64,000 nucleotides of DNA from contig CAJNDS010001968.1 of assembly GCA_905221605.1 (NCBI GenBank), positions 62,001 to 126,000 on the forward strand, in the 5' to 3' direction. The notes under the pieces are model-generated. The model was not told where the DNA came from and searched no databases. It saw only the letters and a program-made list of their open reading frames with translations. The stretch comes from Symbiodinium natans (lineage: Eukaryota; Sar; Dinophyceae; Suessiales; Symbiodiniaceae). Of this stretch, positions 1-11,699 are shown piece by piece. Each line of letters opens with the position of its first letter. Position 1 is the first letter of the stretch. The translations under genes and the position numbers were made by a program.

Positions 1-24
1 GGCGCACGGTTCTAGGGTTTAGGG

Positions 25-162
25 CTACTTAGAGGTTCACCGTACTTAATAACCAAGTATAACTGTGTTTTGACCCAGATAGAAGCCCCTTAATTACGCT
101 AATATGGTTATGATGGGATTATAAGTGCGATTACTATTTGGTGAGAAAGTATCATGAACCAG
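25..162. mobile_element. Inverted-repeat element, same family as 889-1025
   Basis: Left arm CTACTTAGAGGTTCACCGT, then TACTTAATAACCAAGTATA; right arm inverted, ending ATCATGAACC near 160. More diverged than the 889 copy. Confidence 0.6.
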
Positions 163-888
163 GTTCAGGTCGGGCTTGGGGTTGAGGGCTTGGGGTTTAA
201 GGGCTTAAGGTTTTGGAGTTTCAGGGTCTGGGAGGGTCGGGAATGGCGTTGCATACCTAGCTCGCGGCAAGGCTGCAAGGTTTTGATTCAACATTGTTGG
301 GGTAGGGTTGTTGGCTTAGGGTGTCATTAGGGCAGGAAAGCCGTAAATTCTAAACCCCCTAAACTTGAATTGCTGATCGTCATACGACGTGACACAGCCC
401 GTCGACCACCCTGAGGACGCGACGTGGCCACTAGATATCATCTACCGTTCTGCACGAGTGCCGCCTGTCTGGTCTGAACGTGAATGCAGCGCACGCGTTG
501 CTTGCCTTCGCGTTGCTTGCCTTCGCTGGGGCTGTGTAAAGGAAGTGCGCGACTAGTAGTGTAGTGGTTGACCTACCATTTTGGATATTTTGGGTGCCCA
601 ACATCAAGGGCTTAGCAGGAAAAAGGGCCGTACAGGTGTGCATTGTGTACCACAAATGTTGATTTGGTTTTAGGTTTCCGGCTTTCGACATGTGACTGGT
701 TAGGGTTTTTGGGTTTGGGGGATCGTGGCTGGCACTTGCTCCCTTGCAGAAAATTTGACTTCTGATTCAGTCCCCAGGCCCTGAACCCCCACAAAACCCT
801 GAGCCCCTGACTCCCCAAGTCCTTACAAAATTAACTCCGAACTCCGAAGCCGAGCTACCAAACAGTTGGTTGGGGCTGTTACGGCAGG

Positions 889-1025
889 GTACTTGGAGGG
901 TCATGGTACTTATAACCCAATCATAGCTGTACTGATAACCCATTTATAAGCCCTCCAAGTGCCCCAAAATGGTGTTATAAGTACAGCTATAATTGGGTTA
1001 TTGAGTAACATGAACCTCCAGGTAG
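889..1025. mobile_element. Inverted-repeat element, CTTGGAGG-TTCATGGTACTT family
   Basis: Arms of about 45 bases: GTACTTGGAGGGTCATGGT and inverted partner CTACCTGGAGGTTCATGTT, continuing through AACCCAAT.ATAGCTGTACT. Other copies: 25-162, 29012-29292, 29672-29827, with single arms near 5090, 5240, 31720, 39990, 53685 and 61495. Confidence 0.75.
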
Positions 1026-1239
1026 AGCTTGCAGTTCACAGGCACCAACCACAACCCTGCAAGTCTGGGCAAGGGAGAGGTGTCCAAGAGGGTCCTGTTG
1101 GGTCCCCAATTTAAGCCCTAAGCCCCAGGCCCCAAACCGCAGCGTTGAGAAGGCGTTAAGTCTAAAGTTTAGTCTAAAGCACAGAAATACAGCCGCTGGT
1201 TCCAAAAAACCCTTATGGATACCACCGTAAACCGACCAG

Positions 1240-4200
1240 GGAGATGGACGCAATGGCGACCCGCAGTGGCGAGGAGGCGGCCCAGTGGTACCCTCATTCC
1301 CTTTCTTCGGGTTTACGGTTCGGGAAATCCTCAAAAAACTTTTGTTATAAATTATTTCCCCTTGTGCAGCAGAACAGGGTACCCTTAATTCATTGTAAGC
1401 TTGTGTGGGCCACTAGATCAGGTTTACGTATCGACTTATGGGGTTTCGACTTTTTCGCATTTCGGGTTCATATAGGGTTCCGGGCTAAGTCTGATGCCGG
1501 GCTTGGTATGTTCTTATGGAAAGTACCCTTGGCTTCTGGGACAACGGACAACGGATTTTCCAGAATTCTAAGCAGCCCGTTGGAATTTTGTTGACGGAAG
1601 TAGGTTTTTTGTGCCCTCGGCTCTGGAGCCTCATTGCCTTTTAAGAAGCCCGCAACCTTACGTTGCGAGGGACTGGGTAGGTAACCTTTGACCTTTTTTG
1701 GCCACATAGTATAAAATCCTACGATATAATACATATATATATATACGTATATATACTAAATATATACATATGTATGGATAGATCGATAGATATTTTTGGC
1801 TAGGGTATTCAGCCCCTAGGAGTTGCAGTAAGCCGCCATGCCAGGTTCACATGGAAGACTTGGAATTCTAGGGCTGAAGGGATTGGCGCGGAAGCACGGC
1901 TAAGGGCCAGCTTTACACCTTTAAGCCTCACACAGGGCCTTAGGGTTTAGGGTTTAGGATTTAGGGTTTAGGGTTTAGGGCAAACCTTCTTACTTCAACC
2001 CAGTCCAAAGCACCCTTGATCTTGCGCCCTAAACCCACATTCCTAGCAGCACTGAACCCTACATCCCCCCACATTCCGACCCCACATTCCGACGTCTTGC
2101 CCCTGAGCTGCAGGCGACCTCTTCTTCGTGGACCTTCCCGCCCGCTCAACTCGGCTCAACTTTCAAAAGACCGGCGTGCGGATTCCTGTGGAGACGGGGT
2201 TGCGATTTGTTTCTCCTAGTCTGGGCCGATGGCGCTACTATGTGGGTAGTTCCCTAAATTAGGTTTTTCTTTATGTCCTCTATTCAATACGGCACCTTAC
2301 AGAAAAGAGCCCCAAAAAACAACCCGAATTCAGAGAACCACCCATATAATGAAGATGATACATGGTACACGTGACCTACCTAGCCCTTAAGCCTTAGCTT
2401 GTAGCCTATGTAATTCTATTCGTCTTGTTAACCTCCGACATGTTTGAGTTCGGCTCTGTCCGTCTGCAAAGCTGTCCTGCATTCTCTTCCAAGATTCCCG
2501 ACCTTTAAGTAGTAGAACTCGCTTACGCATCAACTGAACCTCCAAGTACATTAAATCCTGAACCCTAAACCCTAAACCTAGGGGGCCTACTGCCGACTTT
2601 CCTTACATCCTTACCCATCAAAATGCCCATTCACATGCTTTGTTCTGGGGTCTGTATGCTAGGTTTATGTGTCTAAGATTACAGGCTTTCTTGTCGGGCT
2701 TTAAAAAGCCGGTTGTGGGGTTTAAACGTGGCAATCGGGGGGTTTCCTATAACACCTAAGAGCGCAAACTTCCCGAAGGCACGACTCTTGCCCGAGAGGC
2801 GTTGCTGAGATGGGGGTTTCCGAGATTCGGGGTACCTGATTGTGGTCCTCAACATAAGGGAATCCTACTTTTTGGGGCACTATATTTTAGGGTTTAGGGT
2901 TCAGGGTTTAAAGTCCCTGAGAATCCTACTATTTGGGGGGGACTATATTAGGCTTCCCTTATTTTGGTAAACCCCCCGTTTGGGGTTTAGGACTATCGGC
3001 ATTCCGAGCTTTACAGGTTTTCCTGGTTGAGGGTTTAGGGTATAGGGTTTAGGGTTCAGGGTATAGGGTTTAAGGTTGAGGGCCTCCAAACCCTGATTCA
3101 ACTGTAAACCCAAATTCCAAGCTGTAAACCCTCAACCCCCCCAGCGCCAAGCCAAGCCCAACCCCTAAACCCTGAGCCCTAAAGCCCGAAGTCCTAAACC
3201 CTGAACCCTAAACCCTAAACCCTAAACCTTAAACCCTTAAACCCTTAAACGCGAAACCCTAAACCCTAAACCCCCCGCCAACCCAAGCGCCAAGCCAAGG
3301 AGTTTGCCACCGGTGCTGACATCACGCCTGCGGGGAACGTCATTGCGATCCGCTCCTACGGAAATGCCACTCGCCCTACCGTTTTTTGGAACCCCTGAGG
3401 TTGAAGGCCCTAAACCCTAAACCCTGAACCCTGAACCCTAAACCCTAAACACTAAACCCTAAACCCTAATCCGCGAGGGGCTCCTATTTTGGACCCCTAA
3501 GTTTGAACCCTTGAGTTTAGGGTTTACTTAGGGTTTATAGGCACCATGCTAGGGGTACTTATGAACTTCAGGGGTGCAAATTTTTCGGCCCTAAACCATG
3601 AGCGCTAAGTGAGCCCTAAACAGTGGCACCATGTGGGAACCGTATGTCGTTGGGGAGACCACCAGCCGTAAATCCCCTACATCCCGAAAGCGCTGCTTAG
3701 GGTTTAGGGTTTAGATTTAAGGTTTAGGATTCAGGGTTTAGGGTTTAGGGTTTATTTGTTATTTAGGGTTTATTTATGATTTAGGGTTTAGGATTTAGGA
3801 AAAGCCGCAATTTAGGGTTTAGGATCTAGGAAAAGCCGAAAGAAGCTGAGTCTGCAGACCCTGCTCGAAGGGGTTTAGGCCCCCTCCCATGTAGGGTTTA
3901 GGGTTTAGGGGTTAGGGGTTTAGGGTTTAGGGTTTAGGGTTTAGGGTTTAGGGTTTAGGGTTTAGGATTTAGGGTTTAGGGGTTTTAAGGGAACCCCTTC
4001 TGAACTGAACCCTCTTCTGGCTCTCTTAAATTAAAGCAGGGACCTTATTCAGAGGGTCTATATCCCCAAGGGTCCGCCTACTCCTATCCCCTAGTTTAAT
4101 GTGCCCTATAGATCTCCAGTTGCCAAGCCCTTCTTCAGAAGCCTCTCACAAAGGTGAGGGACCACACTCCGGGGTTTTGGGCTTAGCCCTGAACCCTGAA

Positions 4201-7200
4201 CCCTAAACCCTAAACCCTAGACCCTTGACCCTAGACCCTAGACCCTAGACCCTAAACCCTAAACCCTAACAACCCTAACAACCCTAACAACCCTAACAAC
4301 CCTAACAACCCTAAACCCTCAACCCTAAACCCAAGCCCTAAGCCCTAAGCCCTAAACCCTAAACCCTAAACCCTAAACCCTAAACCCTAAACCCTAAACC
4401 CTAAACCCTAAACCCTAAACCCCAACCCCTAGACCATTATAGCTGACAGCCTCCAAGGTGCTGATGTGGCCGAGGCCATGCCAGTGGACTATTGAGGACA
4501 GCTACTGGGACAGCAGCCATGCCTGTCATGGATCATTGCAGAACTCGCCCTAAACCCTACAAACCCTGTAAACCCTATAAACCCTATAAACCCTATGAAC
4601 CCTATAAACCCTATAAACCCTACAAACCCTACAAACCCTATAAACCCGACAAGCCCTAAACACCCTATAAACCCGATAAACCCTATAAACCCTATAAACC
4701 CTACAAACCCTACAAACCCTATGAACCCTATAAACCCCATAAACCCCATAAACCCCATAAACCCTATAAACCCTAACCCTAAACCCTAAACCCGGGCCCC
4801 TGGTATACCTGTACTGGGCACATGATGAGGCATGGCCCGTGATGCATGCTACGTGGACAAGAAGAACGAGAGGCCCCCTTCCGCCCCCCCCCCCTTGCCT
4901 TCGCTTGTAGGGTTTAGGGTTTAAGGTGTAGGGTTTAGGGTTTGGGGTTTGGGGTTTAGGGTTTAGGGTTTTGGAAGGTAGGGTTTAGCGCTTGAAGGAG
5001 CTTGCTGAACACTAGACCTTCGAAAGCCCCATACTTTGGAGTTGAACCAAGAACATGCTGGTGCGCTTCTGCGGCTTAGGGCCTTAGGGTCCTGTACTTG
5101 GAGGGTCAGGGTTTAGGGTTTAGGGATTAGGGTTTAGGGTTTAGGGTTCAGGGTTCAGGGTTCAGGGTTTAGGGTTTAGGGTTTAGGGTTTAGGGTTTAG
5201 GGTTTGGGTTTGGGGTTTAGGGTTTAGGCTTAGGGTCCTGTACTTGGAGGGTCAGGGTACTCAACAACCCAATAACAACTGTGCGTATAGCAAACTCGGT
5301 TTCGTAGTAGGGTTCTCAAAGGGCTTGTAACCCTAAACCCGACGCCCTAAACCTTAAACCATAAACCCTACACCCTAAAACGCACAAATTGGGTTATAAG
5401 TGAAACTCCAGGTAGCCCTGAACACCAAGCCTTCAACCCAGAGCCCTGCACTTGGAGGCTCTAGTTGAGAAGTAGTTGTTTCGTAGGGTTTAGGGTTTAG
5501 GGTTTAGGGTTTAGGGTTTAGGGTTTAGGGTTTAGGGTTTAGGGTATAGGGTTTAGGGTTTAGGGTTTAGGGTTTAGGATTAACCAATGAACCCTGAGCC
5601 CTAAACCCAACCAGGGGCCCTCTATTTCCGGATCCTCCAGAGAACCCCCAATCTCCCCCCCCCCCCTCCTCACGAACAAAAAGGATTTAGAGGTTTAGGG
5701 TTTAAGGATATTGGGTTGGCGACTTCGGGTTTTGGGCTTAGGCTTAATCGAGTCAAACCGATGTGGGCCGACGGCTGAGGAACGCGGGGCGCTTAGGGAT
5801 CAGGGTTTAGGGTTTAGGGTTTAGGGTTCAGAGCTTCATTCGGAGTTTGGGGTTCATAGGGTTACCAGTGCTGAAAGCCCTGAAGGCAAGGCGAGGCCAT
5901 CGCGCGGCTTCGGCAGAAAGATGGGGGGCGGATTAGGGTTTAGGCTTTGGGGTGTAGGGTTTGCATGTACCCAGCCACAACACCAAAGCTTTCCGGGTTT
6001 TGCGCGCAAGGCTGGAAGGGTGTTGGAGATTTAGGGTTCAGGGCTTAGGGGTGTAGATTTAAGGGTTTAGGGTTTAGGGATTTAGGGTATGCGGTTCCCA
6101 GTTGCGTCTTGAAGGATTGCAACCCAAGTGTGGGCTCTTCTTGAGCAAAAAAGGGTACCCTGTTTATTCCTTGGTTCTGCTGGGCCTGGTAAAGAATTGT
6201 GGGGGCTTGAGGAATGCTAGGTGATGCAGGGCAACGTGTTTACCCTAGTTCCGTATTAAGAACCAGAAGCCCTAACAAACAGGCGACTCCTCCAAACCAT
6301 ATTTCGCCATGTTCAGAGACGCGCTCAATAAACACGTGATGCTGCAGCTTCAGAAGCACCGCGCGACGCTGAACAATATCACTGCTTGGATTACGGATCA
6401 CTCCTGTTGTGCGTTTCGAGAAGCACCCGGCAAAGACAGCAACTAGGCCTTAGCTGCCGAAGCTTGTAAGCACATGGATGAGGGCAAAGTACTGCCTGTG
6501 CTAAGAGAGGGAGGAGCGGGCGGGGGGGGGGGGGGGGGGGGGAGGGGTTATCCTAAGGTTCCTAAGCCCTAAAACGCTACACCCGATTAGATGCCCGAAA
6601 GGTTGAGAGTTGAGGAGAACGCTGAACCCTAAACCCTAAACCCTAAACCCTAAACCTGTGGCAGATGTTTCGCGTCCCCCGGCTGGCCCCTCAGGTGTGC
6701 ACTGAAAGGGGTTTTAGGGTTTTAGGGTTTTAGGGTTTTCGGGTTTTAGGGTTTTAGGGTTCTAGGGTTCTAGGGTTCTAGGGTTCTAGGGTTTTAGGGT
6801 TTTAGGGTTTTAGGGTTTTAGGGTTTTAGGGTTTTAGGGTTTTAGGGTTTTAGGGTTTAGGGTTTAGGCTTTAGGGCTCTGACATGGTTTGGGGTTTAGG
6901 ATTTGGGGTGCTGCCCATATGACTGGGCCCATTCTTCTAACCTTAAACTTGTGCAGACACCCGTTAGAAGGGCTTCTTTTCTAAGAGTTGGCCCGGAGAT
7001 CATGCTATAGATTTTTTCTATTTAAAAAAAACTAGCTTAAGGTTTTTTTTTCGTTTCGACCCCCCCCCCCCCCCCAAAGCCCGGAACGAGAGGCCCCAAA
7101 CCTTCAACTTAGTAGGGTTTTGTTCAGGGTTCCCCCCCCCCCCCTCCCTCCCTCGTTGTGCATGGTCCCCAAGGTTTGGAGCGGAAGGTGATCACTACAT

Positions 7201-7216
7201 CACCATCTCAGAAGGC
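1240..7216 (+). CDS. Copy A of a multi-exon beta-propeller-like protein gene, C-terminal part only
   Basis: Seven exons read in one continuous frame: 1240-1276, 2114-2190, 3300-3365, 4458-4512, 4830-4869, 5886-5903 (an 18-base micro-exon) and 7174 to about 7216. The product carries GDGRNGDPQWRGG, DLFFVDLP, TGVRIPVEFATGADITP, IAIRSYGN, VLMWPR, YVDKKNEQGEAIAFG and GDHYITISEG in the same order as copy B. Intron starts are GC (1277, 3366, 4513, 5904) and GA (2191, 4870); every acceptor is AG|G. The first exon begins at a phase-0 junction just before GDGRN, so the N-terminal exons must lie upstream of the window. The exact 3' end is not resolved: the frame stays open past ISEGL. I recognise the motif set, from memory, as a conserved bacterial-type beta-propeller-like family with no function known to me. 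Introns are filled with TTTAGGG-type arrays and short inverted-repeat elements. Gene or recent pseudogene cannot be decided, but no stop or frameshift was found in the seven exons. Confidence 0.72.
1277..1416. mobile_element. Inverted-repeat element starting exactly at a GC splice donor
   Basis: Begins GCGGCCCAGTGGTACCCTC; internal AACAGGGTACCCTTA and end GTGGGCCACTAG. Same family as 43914-44016 and 50107-50216 (GCCCAGTGGTACCCTTT start, GGTT.C.GGGCT.C end). Here its first bases are the first bases of copy A's intron. Confidence 0.6.
2235..2352. mobile_element. Inverted-repeat element, ATATGGGTG family
   Basis: Arms CTATGTGGGTAGTTCCCTAA and inverted ATTATATGGGTGGTTCTCTG. Relatives at 15383-15501 and 26523-26622. 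Lies in copy A's second intron. Confidence 0.6.
4190..4432 (-). repeat. Degenerate CCCTAAA array with subarrays
   Basis: Contains CCCTAGA units, five CCCTAACAA units (4264-4310) and a pure CCCTAAA run (4346-4420). Ends 25 bases before a copy A exon. Confidence 0.85.
4551..4790 (-). repeat. Array of 9-base variant units (CCCTATAAA and CCCTACAAA)
   Basis: About 25 units, some with ATG or GAT in place of ATA. The 9-base period gives long spurious frames on both strands. A related array lies at 44818-44935. Confidence 0.85.
5107..5580 (+). repeat. Two TTTAGGG arrays
   Basis: 5107-5230 (with TTCAGGG variants) and 5484-5579 (nearly pure, about 13 units), separated by arms of the CTTGGAGG element family. 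In the copy A intron 4870-5885. Confidence 0.85.
6309..6446 (+). CDS. Short open frame, 45 codons, anonymous
   Basis: ATG to TAG frame of 45 codons with protein-like composition (starts MFRDALNKHVMLQLQKHR, ends REAPGKDSN), likely partly helical. It lies in the last intron of copy A, in one of the few stretches there free of arrays. It could be an exon of another gene or chance; I do not recognise it. Confidence 0.3.
   Translation: MFRDALNKHVMLQLQKHRATLNNITAWITDHSCCAFREAPGKDSN
6709..6872 (+). repeat. Array of 8-base units TTTTAGGG
   Basis: About 18 units, with a short subset TTCTAGGG in the middle, so the variant itself has been amplified. In the copy A intron 5904-7173. Confidence 0.85.
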
Positions 7217-7347
7217 CTGGCGGAATGTTTCACCTGCACCCCCAAAGCACCCATTAAGATCAGCCTGTTTAGGGTTTAGGGTTTAGGGTTTAGGGTTTAG
7301 GGTTTAGGGTTTAGGGTTTTGTATACCCCTGTTGTTATGTTTTTACA

Positions 7348-7644
7348 GTGTCCAGGGTTTGTGGGTTCGTACCCCTACTGATGTGGGTAAGCCTTGACTT
7401 GAGGCACTATGGAGTCGCACAAGGCAGAAAAATTTGCTCAATGGACAGACTGCAGTCGTCAGGTGCGTGTGGCCAAATTGCCAAACAACCGAAGCGGCCA
7501 TGGAACTCCAGCAGTGTGTTGGACGCAGAAGCTTTTCATCGCTTTTCGGCAGGCGGCTTCGTGACCCGAGATGGATTTTTGCAAGCTGCTTGCGCATCTG
7601 AGCCAGCAGCAGAGGACCTAGCCAAACGGGTCGGAGCAACATGA
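7348..7644 (+). CDS. Anonymous open region downstream of copy A
   Basis: A 300-base stretch without arrays. One + frame stays open for 98 codons and ends DGFLQAACASEPAAEDLAKR; a second + frame offers an acceptor at 7403 (AG|GC) followed by MESHKAEKFAQWTDCSRQ and a possible GT donor. The reverse strand is open too, so the true frame is unsettled. It may hold the last exons of copy A. The segment HRFSAGGFVTRDGFLQAA vaguely recalls a degenerate EF-hand, which I do not trust. Confidence 0.3.
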   Translation: MSRVCGFVPLLMWVSLDLRHYGVAQGRKICSMDRLQSSGACGQIAKQPKRPWNSSSVLDAEAFHRFSAGGFVTRDGFLQAACASEPAAEDLAKRVGAT

Positions 7645-7815
7645 AAGACGACACAGTCCGCATGTCTGAAGAAGGAAATGGGATGCTTATTTTCGGCCTC
7701 ACTTACAGTGCTTTGTGGTACTTTACTGTAACTTTACATCCTTACCTTTTTTGGGCTTATTGGGTTTCTTATGAAGGCAGCTAAAGTTAATTTATAGCTA
7801 CCCTCCTGAGTGCAG

Positions 7816-10800
7816 CCAAGAGTGTCCGGGCAGCCGGGGTTCGCGTCAGACAAGCTGCCTCGGCAACAGCGCCGGTGTTGAAGCTGGTGCCTTTCCAAGA
7901 GTGCTGCCCTGTTGCGGCTCGCATACAGCGTCCTTAGGGTTTAGGGTTTAGGTTTTTAGGGTTTAGGGTTTTTAGAATTTAGGGTTTAGGGTTTAGGGTT
8001 TCAGGTTTTTGTGGCGACAGGAGCCTTGACTGCATACGCACCTTTATCGTTCAGGAGTCGGTGGTCGTATGAAGGGTGTCGATTGGGGTACCTTTACTAC
8101 TCTTGGAGGTAGGGTACCTTGGGTTCTCTGATATTCCAAGAGCCGAGGGAATCCTACACCATAAACCCTCCTAACCCTAAACCCTAAACCCTAAACCCAA
8201 ACCCTAACCCTAAACCCCTAAACCCTAAACCCTAAACCCCTAACCCCCCTAAAACCCTTGTTGGGGACCTGCTTTTTACATCCTCCTTTTGGGCTATCAA
8301 ATCGGGGCTGCAGTTGCGGGGGAGGGGTCTAGGTAGCCGAGAGTCGCCACACTATGACAGGTAGGCTTTAGGCTTTAGGCTTTAGGGTTTAGCTTTAGGC
8401 TCTAGGCTTTAGGCTTTGGGCTTGGGCTTTAGGGTTTAGGGTTTTGGGTTTTTAGGGTTTAGGGTTTAGGGTTTAGGCTTTAGGGTTTAGGGTTTAGGGT
8501 TTAGGCTTTGGCTACCGAGTTTGTCGGGCTCAGGGTTCAGCATTTCGGGTCTAGCTAGGGTTCGGGCCAACCATGTCACGACTCCCTGGAACACCAAACT
8601 TGCAAAGCCCCGAACCCTGACCCTAAACCCTAAACCCTAAACCCCAAACCCCAAACCCTAAACCCTAAACCCTAAACAATGAACCCTGAACCCTGAACCC
8701 TGAGCCCCAAGCTCCGACATCCCAAACCCTCTTGAGCCCTGAGTGCTCGAAAGCCTTAACTGAACACCCCAAACCCCAAACCCCAAACCCCAAACCCTAA
8801 ACCCTAAACCCCAAACCCCAAACCCCAAACCCCAAACCCTAAACCTTCAAGATCAGGATAGATAGACATTGTATGTGGTATCCTTATGAACCTTACAAAG
8901 TTGTTTGCCTAAACAGCTGACAAGCCGAGACACAAAGGCCCTACGAGGCTCCAAAACCCCAACGGCGTCGGGAGACCCTAAAACGTCCCGGACTGGAGGC
9001 CCCAAAAACGGGTTTAGGGCTAGGGTTTAGGGTTTAGGATTTGGAATTTTAGGGTTTTAGGGTTTAGGTTTCAGAAGCATGAGCTGAACCTGCCAGGCAG
9101 GAACCAGCCTGTCTGGTGGTTCGGGATCTCCCACAAGTTCCAGCAGGAAAGGGGTTCCGTTTTAGGGTTTAGGGTTTAGGGTTTAGGTTTTAGGGTTTAG
9201 GGGTTAGGGTTTAGGGTTGGGTTTAGGGTGTTTGAGTTTAGGAATTCAGGTTTGCGGTTGGGGTGCTACCCCTTATACCAACAGTCCTTGATAGGGAATA
9301 TAGGAGAGACAAAAGTCCTGCATCCTTTTGTCCTTTTTCTTTCTTCTTTGTTCTTTCCATGCGCTCTTTCATTCACTCCACGCTCTCATTCGATCACTCG
9401 CTTGTTATAATACTAAAAGACCCATTGAAAGAGTCCTAAAGGCAAGTAGGAAATCTCAGTTGGTGAATCACCGGAAGATAGAAATCCTAATGAATGAGGC
9501 GAACATGAACTCCTTACTGGATTTATGCATGAATAAGCCCTTGTTAGTTGGTCTTTTAGGCGGCTCACTTATTGTCTTCGTTCGCCAGTTAAAATTATGA
9601 TCTTCCCTTAGGGTTATTTCCATAGCTTTTTCTCTTTCCTCCTATTAGAATCCCTATTAAGGACTGGTCGTACAAGGGGGAGCATCTCAGGGTTTAGGGT
9701 TTAGGGTTTAGGGATTAGGGCTTTGGGAGCCTGAAGCCCTAAGCCCACAACCCTAAACCCCAAGCCCTAAACCCTAGCCCTAAATCTCTCCGCTGTAGGA
9801 GCCCTTGCTCGGTCTCCATTGTAGTATGTTCCTCATATGTTCCTTATAGAGTTTGGGGTTTCGGGCCCCATGGTTGTGATCACCCGCAACCCTAAACCAT
9901 TCTAAACTCTACGCCCTAGAAAGTAAAACCTAAGCCACACAGGGTTTACCCAGGGTTTAGGGTTTAGGGTTTAGGGTATGTTTTGGCATCGGGCCCACCA
10001 TGCCGTACTCGAAGGGACATGGACTTACGTGGTGGTATGGTGGTTTCCGAGCTTAGACTTTGTTTCAGGGGGTGTGTTTAGGGTTTCAGGTGTTTAGGGT
10101 TTCAGACCTTTTATCATATTCCGTGCTTAGGATACTCTAAGCCCTATACCCTAAACAGTGCATTGTAGTTCCTGCTGCGGTTCCGTGGTTTGAATGAGTA
10201 GCTCTCACACCATCCAACATCTTCGGATACACAACTTCATAATGCTGTATGATCTCGTGTATACGTACATATGCTGTATATGGAACCATCAGATGCTCCT
10301 GAGGCCTCAAACTTGTAGGTTTAGAAAAACACCAAACCCACTAGGTTTCCTTGTGCCGTTTTTTGTAGTGTAGATTGTGGTCACTGTTTGTGTTTGTTTG
10401 TGTGTGCGTGTGTGCGTGGGTGTGTGTGTGTGGGAAGCAGCCAACTTATACATGTGTATATATATATATATAGATATACACATTTACACACACAAATAAC
10501 GACAAGGACACAAAACGGACACATGCACACCAGAACGTTGTAACCACCCAATAAAAACGACGAAGCAGGAGATGATGTCCAAGCTGGCCCTTCTTGACAT
10601 CTCAGGTCACCCGGCAGCGACGCGAAATGGTATCTAAAACAGGATGTTTGCTTTGGAATTTAGGTTCAGGGTTCTTCGGGGTTCAGAGGTTATGGTCTAG
10701 GCCAACCCTCAACCCTCAACGCTCAACCCTACACCCTAAACCCTAGCCCTAAACCCTAAACCCCGAAAGCTCTCTTTTGCAAGCCCAGGCACCGGCAAAG

Positions 10801-11394
10801 AGGTGGCAGCTCCCGTGGAGCCTCGCATCGCCAGCATCTGCCCGGCCACGGGAGGCGCCCAGAGCTTCGGCAACGCCCCTTGGGGTGCGAATTCTTAAAG
10901 TTTAGGGTTTAGGGTTTAGGGTTTAGGGGTGCGAATTCTTAGTAGCTGAATGAGTGCACTTTACACTTTTTGGGATACTATACTCCCCTGTAGAACAGAA
11001 AGTGTACACTTTGGGGCGGGCCTATGAACTCAGCAACTAAGAATTACAGGACTGTTTTTTTGGGGGGGGTTAGGGTTTAGGGCTTAGGGTTTGGGGCGTA
11101 GGGTTTAGGGTTCAGGGGCGAATTGCAGGACTGCTGTTGTGTTTTTTTGTTTAAAACCCTTAGGGTTTAGGGTTGAGGGTTTAGGGTTTGGGGTTTAGGT
11201 TTTGGGTTTAGGGCTTAGGGCTGAGGGTGTAGGGTTTAGGTTTAGGGCTTAGGGCTTAGGGTGTAGGGTTTAGGACTTAGGGTCTAAGGTATTATTTCAG
11301 GGCAGGAGTTTGTTTGGGGATGTGTCGTTCTAGGGCAGGCGGTGCTCGTGGCCGGAGATGGGGTTAACTGTACGACATGGTCCCCGAAAACGAC
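7816..11394 (+). CDS. Scattered exon-like segments of unidentified gene(s)
   Basis: Short + strand islands with protein-like frames, most preceded by AG, between arrays: 7816-7928 (AKSVRAAGVRVRQAA, LVPFQECCPVAARIQ), 9075-9154 (KHELNLPGRNQPVWWFGISH), 10000-10056 (MPYSKGHGLTWWYGGFRA), about 10573 (EMMSKLALLDIS), 10789-10884 (APVEPRIASICPATGG, then SFGNAPWG) and 11339-11394 (AVLVAGDGVNCTTWSPKTTG). They may be the 3' end of copy A's gene or 5' exons of copy B's. I could not join them by homology as I could A and B. A second FGNAPWG fragment lies at 17477. Confidence 0.4.
8370..8847. repeat. Mixed arrays in both orientations with CTTTAGG and CCCCAAA variants
   Basis: 8370-8512 is + strand with many GGCTTTA units; 8616-8710 and 8762-8847 are minus orientation with CCCCAAA units. 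Confidence 0.8.
9258..9691. mobile_element. 434-bp element of the ATGTTCCCCCTTATA family with unique interior
   Basis: Ends GCTACCCCTTATACCAACAG and, inverted, GCTCCCCCTTGTACGACCAG, followed on both sides by TCCTT.ATAGGGA. The interior is AT-rich and free of TTTAGGG. A 90-codon + ORF (9328-9600) lies inside; its composition (Ser/Leu/Phe-rich start, helical end) does not establish it as a gene. Confidence 0.65.
10934..11045. mobile_element. 112-bp inverted-repeat element, second copy of the family
   Basis: Ends AATTCTTAGTAGCTGA and, inverted, AATTCTTAGTTGCTGA. Same internal sequence as 23071-23189. A second GGTGCGAATTCTTA copy lies just left, across a short TTTAGGG array. Confidence 0.75.
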
Positions 11395-11411
11395 AGGGCT
11401 TACAGGGTTGG

Positions 11412-11553
11412 GGGTTTAAGCCCCAAACCCCAAACCCCAAGCCCCAAACCCCAAACCCCAAACCCCAAACCCCAAACCCCAAACCCCAAACCCCAAACCC
11501 CAAACCCCAAACCCCAAACCCCAAACCCCAAACCCCAAACCCCAAACCCCAAA
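11412..11553 (-). repeat. Pure CCCCAAA array, about 20 units
   Basis: Nearly uninterrupted CCCCAAA (GGGGTTT on the other strand) with one CCCCAAG unit, followed by CCTAAAA and CCTATAA units. The seven-base period yields repetitive spurious ORFs. Confidence 0.85.
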
Positions 11554-11699
11554 ACTAAAACCTAAAACCTATAACCTATAACCTAAAACCTAAAACCTAA
11601 AACCTAAACCTCAAAACCTAAACCCTATACCCCTAAACCCGGCTATGCCCAACCGTCTGAGGTGAGGACGCGTAAATCCCCAACCCCTAAGACTGAGCC

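Larger units (their letters stand above)
1..1239. other. Intron-like DNA upstream of copy A's first visible exon
   Basis: Holds two short inverted-repeat elements of one family (25-162 and 889-1025) and little TTTAGGG. Open frames on both strands at 430-700 are unconvincing. No exon of the beta-propeller protein was found here; the preceding exon should end in an ITK-type sequence. Confidence 0.5.

Noticed and set aside
4489-4758. ORFs rich in GFIGF or NPINP
   Set aside because: Translation of the 9-base array, not a protein.
7343-7702. 119-codon reverse ORF
   Set aside because: Overlaps + frames that are at least as plausible; no motif.
11330-11558. ORFs rich in GFGVWGL or PKPQTPN
   Set aside because: Translation of the CCCCAAA array.
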